Part shown: piece by piece, positions 1 through 11,324 of the stretch
Layout of the letters: every line of letters starts with the position of its first letter
Position numbering within the stretch: the first letter of the stretch is position 1
From: Ectobius pallidus
Taxonomy: Eukaryota; Arthropoda; Insecta; Blattodea; Ectobiidae
DNA length: 64,000 nucleotides
Direction of reading: 5' to 3'
Assembly: GCA_964059195.1 (NCBI GenBank)
Contig: CAXKWD010000006.1
Span: 1,356,530-1,420,529, forward strand
The notes under the pieces: generated by a model
Told to the model about the DNA's origin: nothing
What the model saw: the letters and a program-made list of their open reading frames with translations, nothing else
Databases searched by the model: none
Translations under genes and position numbers: made by a program

Positions 1-692
1 GCTTTCATCCAAATGAAATGGACTTTTAATCTATCCCAGTGATCTTAGGCCAGAGATGAATTTCTTTCTGCTGTCTGCAAGGAAATCAGTCGACTGAAGT
101 CTTCTACTTTGTATTACTATATACATAGGTAATTTTATTGTTACTATAATTCTATTAGAGAGGCGATGGGTTTACCACCTGTTCCTCTTCCCTCTCTCGG
201 AAAATAAGCGTAACCCACTTGGAGGCCCTTCGCCCTAACAAAGGGGAAATAGGAAAACATATACAGATAATTTTATTAAAATTCACTTCGTCAACAGTTA
301 TTTTTCTGCCCCTCGTTTAGCTCTCAACAGTTGAGTTAAATTAGTCTATAAATTACAAAGCCACAATCAGGGAAAACTATAGCCAGGTAAGATAGGGTTA
401 CGTCTATTGGTGACATTTCATCATTCCCATTCATTTATCATGAAGGGTCTAACCCACGATATTTTGGCCCAAAATACATTAAGTTTAAAATAGTGTAAAT
501 TTTCGTACGACATTGATTATTACAAGTCATTAATTGGAGGTACAGTAACCAAATATACTAGAATGCTCATCCTAACAGGTTAACGCTTAGCATGCATGCA
601 GACTCTGAATTTGGAAACATACATGTATGTTACTTCAAAATTTTCAGCAACTGACTGGAAGGTTCTTGCAATAGTTTTCTTACGACCGAAAA
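1..692. other. No gene seen
   Basis: AT-rich sequence with no coding-looking frame and no clear repeat. I see nothing I can name here. Confidence 0.5.
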
Positions 693-1245
693 TGAGTTAT
701 TAAGTGCCAGTATGGTACTTTATGAGATTGTGTGTGGGGGACGAAAAATGTCTGTCCGTCTGTCCGTCCGTCTGTCTGTCTGTCCGTGTGTCTGTACGCG
801 CCATAACTCAAATACGCTTTATCGGATTTTCATGAAACTTGGTATACGCATTTATAATGTCCATGGAAAGAACCCTGTTGTTATTGAACCAAATCGGTTG
901 ACCGGTACCGGCGTCAAACCCAATTTAGTGTTTTTACTTAAAAGCGCCATAACTCAAATACGCTTTATCGCATTTTCAGGAAACTTGGTATACACATTTA
1001 TAATATCCATGGGAAAACGTCTGTTGATCTTGCACCAAATCGGTTGGCCGGTACCGGAATAATGCCCAATTTAGTGCATTTTTATGGTATTATATAACAA
1101 AAGGCCCCATAACTCAAATATGCTTTATCGGATTTTCATGAAACTTGGTATACGCATTTATAACGTCCATGGCAAGAAGCCTATTAATTTTGGACCTAAT
1201 CGGTTGACCGGTACCAGAGTAACGACTAATTAAAGGTCACATGTT
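693..1245 (+). repeat. Dispersed repeat with three tandem units
   Basis: The repeat opens with TTATTAAGTGCCAGTATGG, continues into a CTGTC-rich microsatellite, and then carries three diverged units beginning near 796, 943 and 1103. Each unit starts with CCATAACTCAAATA and ends near CGGTTGACCGGTACC, giving a period of about 145-160 bp. A fragment with the same opening and the GTTGACC motif recurs at 26160-26240, so this is a dispersed family rather than a local satellite. The reading frame across it changes phase between units, so I do not call a protein. Confidence 0.7.
748..800 (+). repeat. (CTGTC)n-type microsatellite
   Basis: Tandem CTGT and CCGT steps at the head of the repeat unit array. 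The same kind of tract opens the tandem duplication at 24.1 kb. Confidence 0.8.
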
Positions 1246-1327
1246 TTTTAATTTTTGTCTACCGGTATAATTTGACAATTAACACTAATCCTTTACTTAT
1301 GCTTATCAAACGGCACCGTAAAACTGA

Positions 1328-1400
1328 CTGAGTTGGCCAAATGGTAACGCCTTGGACTCGTATTCTGGAGGTCCCCGGATCAAGTCCCAGAGCCGGCCGA
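1328..1400 (+). repeat. tRNA-like SINE head or tRNA relic
   Basis: GTTGGCCAAATGG resembles a pol III A box, and GGATCAAGTCC about 40 bases later resembles a B box, so the stretch looks tRNA-derived. A T-rich tract follows directly. No full cloverleaf is evident, so it is probably a SINE relic rather than a working tRNA gene. Confidence 0.4.
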
Positions 1401-1452
1401 TTTGAAATGGATTTTTTATATTTTATTTTTTTATTTTTATGTGAGTGCGCGA

Positions 1453-1919
1453 GTCCACCGCTGTGGCTCAGGGGATGCGTCCAATCCTCTCACGCAGCGG
1501 GCCCGGGTTTGATTCCTGGTCGGGACAAGTTACCTAGGTGAGGTTTTTTCCGGGGTTTTCCCTCACCTATGAGACAAAAGTCAGGTAACTTTAGGCCCTT
1601 GTGGTCCCCGGATATCATCTGGCCGTCATTATCATCTTCATCCTCATCCTCGCCTTGTTCTGAGTGAGTGTGTGTGTGAATGGTGTGTATCGTCCTATGT
1701 GTTCGTGTTGTCTCGGAGGTGGCCCCGGCATTGGGCTGATCACTCATCCGGGGAGGCCCTCCATGTCCTTGTCTGGTCAAAAAAGTATGTATGTGATCCA
1801 AAGGTAATCCCTCTCCCGACAGGTCGCGGCCCTGTAAGGCCCGGGCGGCTTGGGTCGCTTAAATCCTAAAAGGGAAGAGGTAAAACTACGAAAAAGAAAG
1901 AAAGAAAGGAAGAAAGAAA
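1453..1919 (+). mobile_element. SINE family A, full-length copy
   Basis: A tRNA-derived SINE. The head has an A box (TGGCTCAGGGG) and a B box (GGGTTTGATTCC). The body follows, with a GGTGAGGTTTTTTCCGGGG segment and a GTCTCGGAGGTGGCCCC segment, and a purine-rich GAAA tail ends it. It is flanked by a 12 bp direct repeat, GTGAGTGCGCGA, at 1441-1452 and 1920-1931, which marks a target-primed insertion. Related copies lie at 5069-5467, 29941-30383, 31196-31415 (partial) and 36853-37301 (reverse). The open frames on either strand are by-products of the SINE sequence and not genes. Confidence 0.9.
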
Positions 1920-1931
1920 GTGAGTGCGCGA

Positions 1932-3029
1932 TTGTCAAGGTATCACAAATCTGTAGTTCTGCTGACGTTGGTCGATTTTAATCTGATTAGAAAAACTTAT
2001 TTTCTGCATATCATAATTGCAATTATAATTGATTCATCAAAAACATACTGGCACTTTGTTATATCAGTTTACCTGATTTTATTTTATCATGACGAAGTAG
2101 GTTAGGTGGGTTCGAAAAGGAAATCTATTTTATAACAGTCACAAAACGGACACAATAAGAGAAATATTTTATAACGGTCTTGAATCGAAAATGTATGAAG
2201 AATGTTGGTATTCCACAAATTTGTTTCCGATAGATCAGCAATGGAAAAAGTGGAATATTCTCAGAAGTAAGATTAGATCGTTACAGCGTAAATTCCCCTG
2301 GGTTGCTTCAGAAAAATCAACAGCTCATGGAATAAAAGAATTTGGATTTATATCAGAGAGATATATTAGCAACGTCGGAGTTATTACTAGTTACATGCCA
2401 TTTTGTACCGGAGGTGTGGGTTGTCCAGTTACCATGGCTGCAACGCTTCTGGTATTCTCTTTGGAATGCAATTTCTTTCGCTAAGGAATTTCCTGTCCTG
2501 TGGTTTGGCTGAGAATGTATCAGTTTTAGTAGAATTCTTCATTAATCTTCTTTCCTTAGTAAAGGGAAATTCTATACTACAATCTTTATATGAAGTGCTT
2601 CACTATCACCTCCCTTAGTCAAGGAAATGTCTACAACATCGAACTTTACCTCCATACTAACGTTCGTTAGGGTTTTAGACTTAGCATATTGGTTTACTCA
2701 TTACAATATAAAGCGGAATGTCCATAGGTCGATCACCGATGAGAACTGGGATGTTGTATTCACTTTATGCTATGACTATGGGGTCATAAGCAGCGATTCT
2801 CCCTTCATTTTATTCTGACGGCTACTCTTATTTTGTCGTTATGGTTGTTAAAGCCAACCAAAATGTTTAAAAAAATCGAGGATAATGATTGTATTCCAAA
2901 TTAAATAGATAATCGAAGGATGGAGTTGGAAATGCGATAATCACAATTAATTCAAAAGAATCAACTTAACACAACCGATCCAAACTCAAAGAAAGTAACT
3001 AAACTTTTAAAAATATAATATGGAATCTA
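1932..3029. other. No gene seen
   Basis: Short open frames near 2191-2818 lack recognisable domains and look like chance frames. No repeat is evident apart from the elements described on both sides. Confidence 0.4.
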
Positions 3030-3239
3030 CAGTCGGCGCGCAAATGTTTTAGACAGAGGGATGGGTGGGTGATGTCCGGTCTAGAACCGGCCCTAAATAA
3101 GCAAGTATGTCTGTCTAACTCTTAAGCAGATTCAAGTAATGCGCTAAAGTGAAACAGGCATACATTTTTACTTCAGTGCCGGGTTTAGTGCGGACAGTAT
3201 CTACCGGTCCCACTGCCTAAAACATTTGCGCGCCGACTA
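3030..3239. mobile_element. TA-flanked MITE, 210 bp
   Basis: Terminal inverted repeats of about 27 bp start AGTCGGCGCGCAAATG at the left and match the right end in reverse, with one or two mismatches. TA dinucleotides at 3028-3029 and 3240-3241 fit a Tc1/mariner-type target duplication. There is no coding capacity, so this is a non-autonomous element. Confidence 0.8.
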
Positions 3240-3265
3240 TACGTTCACATTAAGGTGATGACAGG

Positions 3266-3483
3266 CCGCCCCCACGGCTGAGTGGTTAGACCTCCCCCCT
3301 TCCACCGTTGGGTCCCGAGACCGAATTTCGGTGGGTCCATGTGGAATTTGTGGTGGACAAAATGGGGTCGGGACAGGTTTTCTCGGGATGCTCCTGTTTC
3401 CCCTGCCATTAATCATTCAACCGTTACTCCATTCTTCATAGTATGACTATCTGGTTGCAATAAAGAATTATTATTATTATTAA
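3266..3483 (+). mobile_element. SINE family C
   Basis: A tRNA-like head holds CGGCTGAGTGGTTAGAC, which resembles a Leu/Ser-type A box, and GGGTCCCGAGACCGA in the B-box position. A short body runs into GCAATAAAGAA and an ATT microsatellite tail. Only one copy is seen in this window, so the family boundaries are approximate. Confidence 0.65.
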
Positions 3484-3492
3484 GGTAATGAT

Positions 3493-4041
3493 CAGGGCCC
3501 GGATTCTAATGACATGTCATCTTTTTATTGATGCTGCATAGACATTGCCAACTTGTAGATAAATCCTAATCATGGCCTCTAGATTATAGAAATAAATTTT
3601 TATTAGGTCATTTTTTGTCATTTTATGCAATTTTATATTTTTGGGGCATTCATTTCGATTTTACGTCATTATTTTTTTCATTTTCGTGTCATTTGCTTCC
3701 TTATTTTGTCATTTTCATGTATTTACTTTAAATAAATGACTAGGTTACTATAATGCAAACTTTTTTTGTAGAATCTACTTTAAAAACATTTTTCTTATTT
3801 TCTTCTCAAATTTTCCAATCAAGAACAAAGTTTTCAGACCTACAACATCCTTCCTACATGTACAGTTTTTACAATTATGTACAAATTATTCTATATCTTT
3901 GTGTGCACAGTAATGATTTTTATAAATAAAATATCAGTTTTTTGGTCATTCTTTGTAATTATTAATCATTTTCTTTAAGATTTAGGGTCATTTTATAGGT
4001 CATTTTTCAAACAATTTTAGGTCATCAGAATCCGGGCCCTG
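3493..4041. mobile_element. hAT-type MITE, family 1, copy 1
   Basis: Ends are CAGGGCCCGGATTCT at the left and its inverse at the right. The 8 bp flanks GTAATGAT and GTGATGAT differ at one base, as expected for an old hAT target duplication. The interior is AT-rich and full of TGACCTAAA- and AAATGAC-like steps (on this strand GTCATTTT). It has no transposase. A longer copy in reverse orientation sits at 22766-23518. Confidence 0.85.
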
Positions 4042-4254
4042 GTGATGATCAAAGTAACATATTGTATACAAACAGACCACCTCGATTCCCCAATTCCTTT
4101 TAATACGGATCTCAAGGTCGTATGTTGACCACAAGGCTTCAAATCCTGCTATATGACACCAATGAAGTCCAAAGCAGGTCATGGACCCTGTCACCCGCGG
4201 GATGTTGATTGCCACGGAACACAAAACACACGTTTTAGATTTAACCGGAATCAA

Positions 4255-4947
4255 ACGAGAAACATCCAGAAAGTAAATTCCGATCGATGATAAAGAAAAC
4301 AAAAACATTAATAAGTAAGAACTATTTATTGCAATATTTACAAAGATTTATTGGCTACTTCTCTACATAGTCTGCACCGTTATCGAAGCATTTATCTTAA
4401 CGGTGTACCAACAATTGTATACTAATGTCATAGGACTCTGCCTACAGCGGTGCGCAAAGGTGATGAGTTTCTCGACAATTTTGTCACTGGGGATGAAACA
4501 TGTCGCATGCCACACCAGAAACAAAACAACAATCCATGTATTGGCGGCATGGTGGTTCACCTGTGGAGATCAGATTCAAGCAGACAATCTCTGTCAGAAA
4601 AATCTGGGACCAACGTGGTGTCCTCCTGTGCGAGTTTTTACCGCGAGGGGAGACCGTAAATGCTGATGGGTATTGTCAAACATCGAAAAATCTGAGGAGG
4701 GCGATCCAAAACAAAAGACGTGGAATGCTGAATGCAATGATTTCATTGTTCCAGAAGTTGTCGGTAGTCCTATGATCCGGGCATATAAATGTTGGTGCAG
4801 CGGTATGATAAATGCCTCAATAACGGTGGCGACTATGTAGAGAAGTAGTCAGTGAATCTCTGTAAATATTCCAATAAATATTTTTGCATATTGATGTTTT
4901 TGTTTTCTTTATCGGCAATCGGAATTTACTTTCTGGATGACCCTCGT
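4255..4947. mobile_element. Internally deleted fold-back mariner
   Basis: Outer inverted repeats carry CATCCAGAAAGTAAATTCCG at the left and its inverse at the right. The right end reads CCCTCGT followed by TA, and the left TA has mutated to AA. The homology of the two ends continues inward for about 150 bp, because GCTACTTCTCTACATAGTC near 4352 matches the inverse near 4840. Such long inverted ends are not normal for mariner, so the left end appears to have been replaced by an inverted copy of the 3' end. The interior keeps a broken transposase fragment. Confidence 0.8.
4455..4795 (+). pseudogene. mariner transposase fragment
   Basis: Two overlapping frames share a single mariner transposase sequence. 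One frame gives FLDNFVTGDETC, which holds the VTGDE motif with the first catalytic aspartate of the DD34D family. The next frame gives PETKQQSMYWRH, then a VLLCEFLPRGETVNADGYC segment and LRRAIQNKRRGML. The sequence is frameshifted near 4500, the N-terminal DNA-binding half is absent, and the last catalytic aspartate region is lost to deletion. It cannot make an active enzyme. Assignment to the mariner family is firm from these motifs; the subfamily is not resolved. Confidence 0.85.
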
Positions 4948-5068
4948 ATATTTCGAATACGTTTCATTATAAATAACCTACTGTGTATATACTTGAGTTA
5001 TTGTCTAGGGCTTCTTGAAAGCAGTCATATCTATTTTTCATATTTATGTAGTACAAATTTCGTTGAAT

Positions 5069-5467
5069 CCTGGTTCGGACAAATTATCTAGGTGAGGTTT
5101 TTTCAGGGGGTTTCCCTCACCTGTGAGACAAATGCCAGGTAACTTTAGGCCCTTGTGGTCCCCGGATATCATCTGGCCGTAATTATCATCTTCATCCTAA
5201 TCCTCGCCTTGTTCTGAGTGTGTGTGTGTGTGTGAATGGTGTGTATCGTCCTGTGTGTTCGTGTTGTCTCGGAGGTGGCCCCGGCATTGGGCTGATCACA
5301 AATCTGGGGAGGCCCTCCATGTCCTTGTCTGGCCAAAAAAGTATATATGTGATCCAAAGACAATCCCTCTCCCGGCAGGTTGCGGCCCTGTAAGGCCCGG
5401 GTGGCTTGGGTCGCTTAAATCCTAAAAGGGAGAGGTAAAACTACGACAAAGAAAGAAAGAAATAAAG
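5069..5467 (+). mobile_element. SINE family A, 5'-truncated copy
   Basis: The body matches the copy at 1453-1919 closely, but the sequence begins inside the B box, so the A box is missing. A perfect 14 bp direct repeat, AAATTTCGTTGAAT, lies at 5055-5068 and 5468-5481. Truncation at the 5' end plus a target duplication is the signature of LINE-driven retrotransposition. Confidence 0.9.
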
Positions 5468-5481
5468 AAATTTCGTTGAAT

Positions 5482-6030
5482 GTGGCTGATTGTGAGTAAA
5501 AATAATTAATTCACCAGAATGTCCCCTTAAGGTTGCCATTCATTCCTGGATCACATATCAAGTTTCTACTCCTCACTGTATTAACTTCGAATTACAGTGA
5601 AACAATTTACTCTTGAGTTGAGTCGGCCTATAACCACAAAAACTGTGTTAATTTTCCATCGCCTCGCTCTACAAGAAAGGGGGCAATTTGTGAAAGCTCA
5701 ATCACGCCAATGCTTGCTAGCTCTGACGTATTGTTCTTCCTCAACTTAGTACTATGAATACTGACTTCCGAGCGCGTATCACATCTCTTCCCCGACATTT
5801 CAATTCCATCAAACAATAGCAACAGTACAATGCATGCCACACGTGCTGGTAATTGAAATGTGCCTACCTTACTCCTGTTACAACTTAATATATACATCTC
5901 AGTTGATAAGGTATTAACAAAATCCTGCTATTGGCAATTTTCCATGTCACTTGGAAACATGAATTTTGCCCCACATATAGTGGCTTAAACAACTATAGAG
6001 CTAAACAAAATAAACATAAACATAAAGTGA
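5482..6030. other. No gene seen
   Basis: No named repeat and no convincing coding frame. The minus-strand frame at 5628-5897 has no recognisable domain. Confidence 0.4.
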
Positions 6031-6325
6031 CTAACTAACTCCGTGGCGCGACATCCCCGAAAGAACAAGGATACCACCCGACCGTTGCGTCATCTACCTA
6101 TAGGCAAATGGCAGGATTGGGGGCATGTGGTCAGCATGCCGACACCCACGGCCGTTAATGGTGGTTTCCATGACCGGAGCCGCTACTTCACTATCAAGTA
6201 GCTCCTCAATTGGAATCACGAGGCTGAGTGCACCCCTACCAGACCTCCCTACCTCAGAAAAATCCGAGGAGGTACCGGGGATCGAACCCGGATGCGTAGT
6301 CAGCGACGCTAATCACAAGACCAGG
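6031..6325 (-). mobile_element. SINE family B
   Basis: Read on the minus strand, the element begins with a tRNA-like head: TGGTCTTGTGATTAGCG in the A-box position and GGGTTCGATCCCC as a near-perfect B box. The body then runs toward the low-coordinate end, finishing near CCGTGGCGCGACATCC as read on the plus strand. A diverged copy is at 7925-8197 and a fragment at 20095-20240. Confidence 0.75.
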
Positions 6326-6338
6326 CCGGCGGTCAACA

Positions 6339-6420
6339 AAAACATAAAACAAAACAAAAACATAAAACAAAACAAAAACATAAAACAAACATAAACATAA
6401 AACAAAAATAAACAAAATAT
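6339..6420 (+). repeat. AAAACATAAAAC-type simple repeat
   Basis: Tandem steps of about 16 bp (AAAAACATAAAACAAAAC) grading into AAATAAAC, next to the SINE B head. Confidence 0.7.
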
Positions 6421-6659
6421 AAACAAATATACAGCTTAAACATCTTAAATATAATTATAGGTATTGAATTCGGGGGAGGTCCGGACCCCTGGACACCCCT
6501 TCCCTATGCCACTGGGTGCAACAGGATTCAGTTACAAAGATGAAATTTCAACGGGTTTTTCCTAAATACAACAGAGCAAACCGACACGACCAAGCATGAT
6601 CATACTCATGCTAAGTATCCCGATTGGTCCCGCAAATCGCAGTGAAGCTAGCAACTGTT

Positions 6660-6834
6660 AATCAGTACTGCCGTCCCATTTTTTGCGGATTGTCTTTGGA
6701 GGATAAAAAATAATTACAAATTTAAAAACTAAAATACGGGACAACACTGCGTCTCGAAGACTTCTTTCGGGACAACGGGACGCATTAGCGAAAAAAGGGA
6801 CGTTCCTGTATTTTTCTGGACGTCTGGGAACCCT
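6660..6834. mobile_element. Possible hAT element end (relic)
   Basis: The inverse of the right side reads GGGTTCCCAGACGTCCAG and then a GGACGTCCC-type repeat, which resembles hAT termini that begin CAGGGTTCCCA. GGGACAAC and GGGACG steps recur inside. The outermost CAG is mutated, and no partner end or target duplication was found, so this is tentative. Confidence 0.3.
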
Positions 6835-7924
6835 AAATTTATGTTAGGACTCCCCATCATTTTAAATTGTGGTGTGCATTATGTCCAAAAAAGGACAGAA
6901 GAGAACTATAATATAATACACTTATTGCATGTGATGTAACACTATTTTAATGATTTACGTTAAAGTATTTTGCGTTAATATTTTCATTAAAGTATTTGTG
7001 TTGTTATTCCAATTATCGATTATTATCGAACCCGGAACCATCTTCAAGCTTTCAAAGAAGCAATTCAATTGCTCAATTATTTGTATTTAAAATAAAATCA
7101 ATTCTACTCATGTTAATATAAATACTGTATTAAATTGTATTCATTTCATGTGTTTTAATGTGCGTGGCTTTGAGATTATGACGTCCAAGCGAAGCTTCCT
7201 GCTCTCAGCAGATTGCCGGATTGCCGGATGCTATCTATCACAAAGTCGAGTACAACTAACGGCGGGTAATCGAGATTGGAAGTATTCGAAAAAACTCAAA
7301 TCTTAGACATGATTATTAATTAGAATAAAACAATCATATGTAAGAAGCCTATAATGGCAAATTAAGACGCTTGAATGAAAATTATGAAACTTGCTTAGTA
7401 TTGCAGTTCCCTCATCTAGAAATGTCACCCCTGCTGTTCTAAGTATAGGATCTGAAACAGGCCCAAGGCCAGAGGGGACACATAATTAAATTAAATTAAA
7501 GTGATCCCTATACAGGCTGTGGAGGCCCTTGGGGTTCCAGGAGGTTGAGGCTCACAGTTTTTTTAGACATTCGGCACATGAAGGTGTTAAGGTTGTCAAC
7601 TCTTTTAAATTTTCTTACGCGAGGCGGAGTCGACTTACCTTTTCAACTACCAAATCTAACGATTTTTGCGACCACTGTGAGAAATCTAACAATTAAAAAG
7701 GAATGAATTTTAACATTTTCCGTTCTTATCAAATATAGTCTAATTAATAATCATACACAACATTTCTTAACTAATCAAGTATTTTCCATGTGATTGAAAC
7801 CAAGTTGGTTAACATTTTTAAACACTAATGCGATAATGTGCAACTTTTACTACACGTGTTAGAATTTCTATTTTTATATCAGACTGTCTAGAAACCTATT
7901 CCACTGTTGCGCTTTAATAAACCT
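6835..7924. other. No gene seen
   Basis: AT-rich sequence without recognised repeats or coding frames. Confidence 0.4.
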
Positions 7925-8197
7925 TGTGACGCTACATTCTTTGTTTGAAAGGGCCTTCCATCGACCACTGCATCATCTACCTTGGCCAGGTGGCAGGATG
8001 GGGAAGCCGTTATGAAAGCTTTGTGATCTCATCTGCAACTTCTTTATCAAGTGGCGCTTTAATTGTTAACACGAGGCTGAGTGCACCCCGTTCCTGAACC
8101 CTCTATCTCAGGAAAATTCGTGGAGGTACCAGAGATCAGACCCAAACCTGGGATTCTGTATTCATTGACGCTAACCTGTAGACCATGCAGATATTCC
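7925..8197 (-). mobile_element. SINE family B, diverged copy
   Basis: Matches the SINE at 6031-6325 through shared blocks such as GGTGGCAGGATGGGG, ACACGAGGCTGAGTGCACCC and the GGAGGTACC segment, with many substitutions. The B box is degraded. An older insertion of the same family. Confidence 0.7.
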
Positions 8198-8759
8198 TTA
8201 CCGTTTTATGGCTCCATATATATACACTGTATATTTAAAATCCTTACTCCCATGAATAAATTATAGTAACTTACTGACTTCTAATTTCTTGCTGAAAGGC
8301 CTAAGTGTTTATTATTGCATGTTACTTTTTATATATGATTTTTTAAAATATGCATTTCACTTAATTGTCATGGTTTATAAAGAGTTGCATTAAATGTCAA
8401 AAGAAAAGTATAGCCTACAAATCATTTTTAAAAGTTCGATCTACCCTTAAATTATAGTTTATCGTATATTTATTTATTTTTATTACCAGGATGCTAAAGT
8501 GTAAAGGATTTTAGAACCTAATTAATTCGCCCCCATGCAAGTAATTTCATACCCGTTATGATAATGAGGTATTCGGGCTACAGGCCTAGCCTGATAAATT
8601 AATCTTAGAAAGTAAGTAATTTCGGCGTGTTTTGTGTTTAAGACAAGATTAGGCGTGGTCAATCACTGAAGCTGCGAGAAAGGTGGACAAACCTAAGGAA
8701 AAATTTTGGAGCCCCCATGACAGTTGAGATTAGAGAAGGAGAGCCCCAGAGAAAAAAAA

Positions 8760-9098
8760 CACTTTTTGGTGCGCAAGTCCGGTGGATGTAGTTGCGCGGA
8801 GGACCGATGGAGAGCATTGCAGTCGCGGCTGCTCAGTTCTCCGCGGAAACCCGCCTCCGTCGAAACAGTGAGCGTGAGGTAGAGGTAGCGATGATGTGCC
8901 AATCGAGTAGTGTCTAACTGGCAGGCCTAACACAGTTGTTTCGTCTGTTAGTGTCGTGCCGTGCAGTGCAGTGAGCTAACTCAAAAAAGTGCTAAGTGCT
9001 ATGAATTTAACTTTTTGAAACCATATACCCCGAAGTCATGAGACATCATCGTCAGTTATTATTTTCTGTGTAATTGGCATGAAAATTCACACAACACC
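8760..9098 (+). promoter_or_regulatory. CpG-rich probable promoter and 5' leader
   Basis: This stretch is clearly richer in GC and CpG than its AT-rich surroundings, with CpGs clustered in 8765-8965, and it ends just ahead of a well-placed ATG. TCAGTT- and GCAGTGCAGT-like motifs could serve as initiators. Three tiny upstream frames start at 9001, 9018 and 9080. The promoter reading is inferred from composition and position only. Confidence 0.35.
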
Positions 9099-9168
9099 AT
9101 GTCTATAGGCCTCGAAGCCTTCCTTTTCATATTGGGATTCGTCGTTGTTTCTGGCGGTCGAGTTTTTG
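9099..9168 (+). CDS. Candidate first coding exon of a secreted or membrane protein
   Basis: The ATG at 9099 sits in a strong start context (CACCATG). The 23 codons read MSIGLEAFLFILGFVVVSGG and then RVF, a short polar start followed by a strongly hydrophobic core and small residues, which looks like a signal peptide. The frame runs straight into G|GTAAGT at 9169, a consensus splice donor, leaving a phase 1 junction. The upstream 300 bases are CpG-rich. Together these suggest exon 1 of a host gene on the plus strand with a long intron after it. No downstream exon was recognised in the window, so the protein is unidentified. A chance match remains possible. Confidence 0.4.
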
Positions 9169-10375
9169 GTAAGTTTGCACAAAAAATGTGCGATAATATC
9201 ATTCTGTTTTAGTGATATTTATTACAGAAGGGGAAAAAAACACGCTCTCGCACATTTTAAATTATTGCCTATCATTTCATTGTTGTGTCATTTACTCTGC
9301 GTTTTCCAAATACGATTACAGGAAGACTATCAGATAAAAATGCTGGAAGTTAGTTGATACAATACATCCAAAAACTTTTCAGTCAACGTACACCACGAAG
9401 ACTCTAAATTCAATCGTTTTCGTATAATGCAATATCGTAATTATTTATATCCACTGCTTAATATTATTTAAAATAAACATATTTTGAAAGTTAGAAATAA
9501 TAGAGGTTTAAAAATATGTGTAGAATCTTGTTATCGGTGAGTTTTATGAAAACACGCTGTATGTCAAAACCATCTGACTCACACTGGGAATCCCGTTAGA
9601 ACATATCTCTTTTCCAATTCGCCAAGATAATTGTTAGTTTGGAATTAAAATCTATACGTAAAATTCCACCAACTAATAAATTAAGAAAACAACTTAATAA
9701 AAGCTGGTGCGATAAACTTGTTCACTGATACCACACGCATTTAAACAGAATTATATCGCATAGTAGATTATTTTTACTACACAGACGAACATATGCTGTA
9801 TACTATACAGTTTTACTTCTTTTTCTTTAGATTTTTAATTAGTTGAGACAAATTCAAACCACTTTAGGGAAGCCGATTTTCTATTTACTTTTCTCGAACT
9901 TCGCTTCATTTCACCCGCGTTCATCGAGTTTGTTTGCCTAATGTATTAAGTATGACGTCTGTGGCTTCAAAGGCAATAACACCCTCTTACAAACAACAAA
10001 ATCTCTCTGCGAACATTTGAAATTATTGAAATAAAACAGAAACTAAGAAATTGTTTTAAGAGTTATAACATAGCGGTACGGGTCGCTTCTTGTCAATTGG
10101 TCTGTTCCATACAATATTTTACAAGTATCTAAGAAGAAGATTACTACTGTATTTGATATTGTACATTTAAAACAAGTACAAAAATGACTACTGAGTCATG
10201 TCTTCAATTTCGTTTTCAACTCTCAAAGTGAATATGATATTCATAGCCTATATTTCAGACAACTTGGGAGGCTAACGGTTGGGTATATTAATGTTGTACA
10301 TTTTCTCGTGTACTTCAAGAAATATATAATTTTTAATACCATTATATAGCTTTCATGATTTTTCATTTTAAAACA
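9169..10375 (+). other. Possible intron; no other gene seen
   Basis: If the exon ending at 9168 is real, this is the start of its intron. The sequence is AT-rich with no recognised repeat or coding frame. Confidence 0.3.
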
Positions 10376-10675
10376 ACGATCTGTGAGGGATTCGATTCCG
10401 TTACACACCGGAATGGCCAATAACTTTTCATCCATTGACCTTCCCCAGGACTGATTTCTTAACCCTTGGACTCACGGGCCAATAAGCAAGCAATTGAAAC
10501 ATTATGGGCAACAATGTCAGATATAAATTGCGTACTCTTCGACAATTTTCATCACATTTATTTATATTTCTTTGAGTATAATGCCTTTGTTCTGTCATTT
10601 AAATGCATTAGTTTTACATCCTTATCAGAAATATAATTCTTAATTCAGAAAGGCAAGTGCAACAAAAATAAATAA
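10376..10675 (+). repeat. Local duplication, unit 1
   Basis: Shares about 300 bp with 11325-11665, including CATTGACCTTCCCCAGG, GACTCACGGGCCAATAAGCA and CAACAATGTCAGATATAA. The units lie about 950 bp apart in the same orientation. Family unknown. Confidence 0.8.
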
Positions 10676-11324
10676 CTAGCGTTATGAAGAGATGCCTGTA
10701 AAATTTGTTAAGAAATAAAGACTATGAAATATTTCTGTACATACAGAATTATTTCCATAATTTTAATTTCACAAAATGTTCCAGTTTCAACAAATGGTAA
10801 GAGGCGTATTGAAAAATGTATTTTTTAAGTTGGGTTTAAACTCGGCAATGGCTTTGTATTAACAATTTCACGAGTTCAATCCTGGATCAGAGCCAAATGC
10901 ATTTTTACAGATGCATAAATTAGCCCGTGAGTTTACTTTACAGGCACGTAAAAGAACTCCAGCAAGAAAACATTCCGACAAACAGTCATTATCGATACCA
11001 TCACTAAATAAATAAATAAATTATAATAATATATTTTACTTTTAAAGGCCACATAAAGTTGAACGTATCCTGCTATTCTATTAGAATTTAATTTAACGAC
11101 TAATATGAATATTGAAATTATATAATTATTAATGTAAATGAAATTCACCATTAAGCTTTAAAGATTTTAGAATTCATACTTTTTCAATTGGTATATTTGT
11201 GCCGAGAAGCATGTACTCGCGGTGGTTTCCCTTATAAAGAATTGATTAATATGAGGTTTCGCCACAAGAGGTTTACCAGGCGCTTGTCTTTAACGTCCCA
11301 AGAAAAGAAACTCAAGCAGATACT

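Noticed and set aside
712..1062. 116-residue frame beginning in the CTGTC tract
   Set aside because: The frame crosses tandem units in different phases, so the peptide is not repeated and not protein-like.
1490..1801. 103-residue minus-strand open frame
   Set aside because: It is the antisense of SINE family A; the same frame appears at 36952-37263 in another copy.
4000..4308. 102-residue minus-strand frame
   Set aside because: It spans the end of the hAT MITE and the mariner terminal repeat, so it is a chance join.
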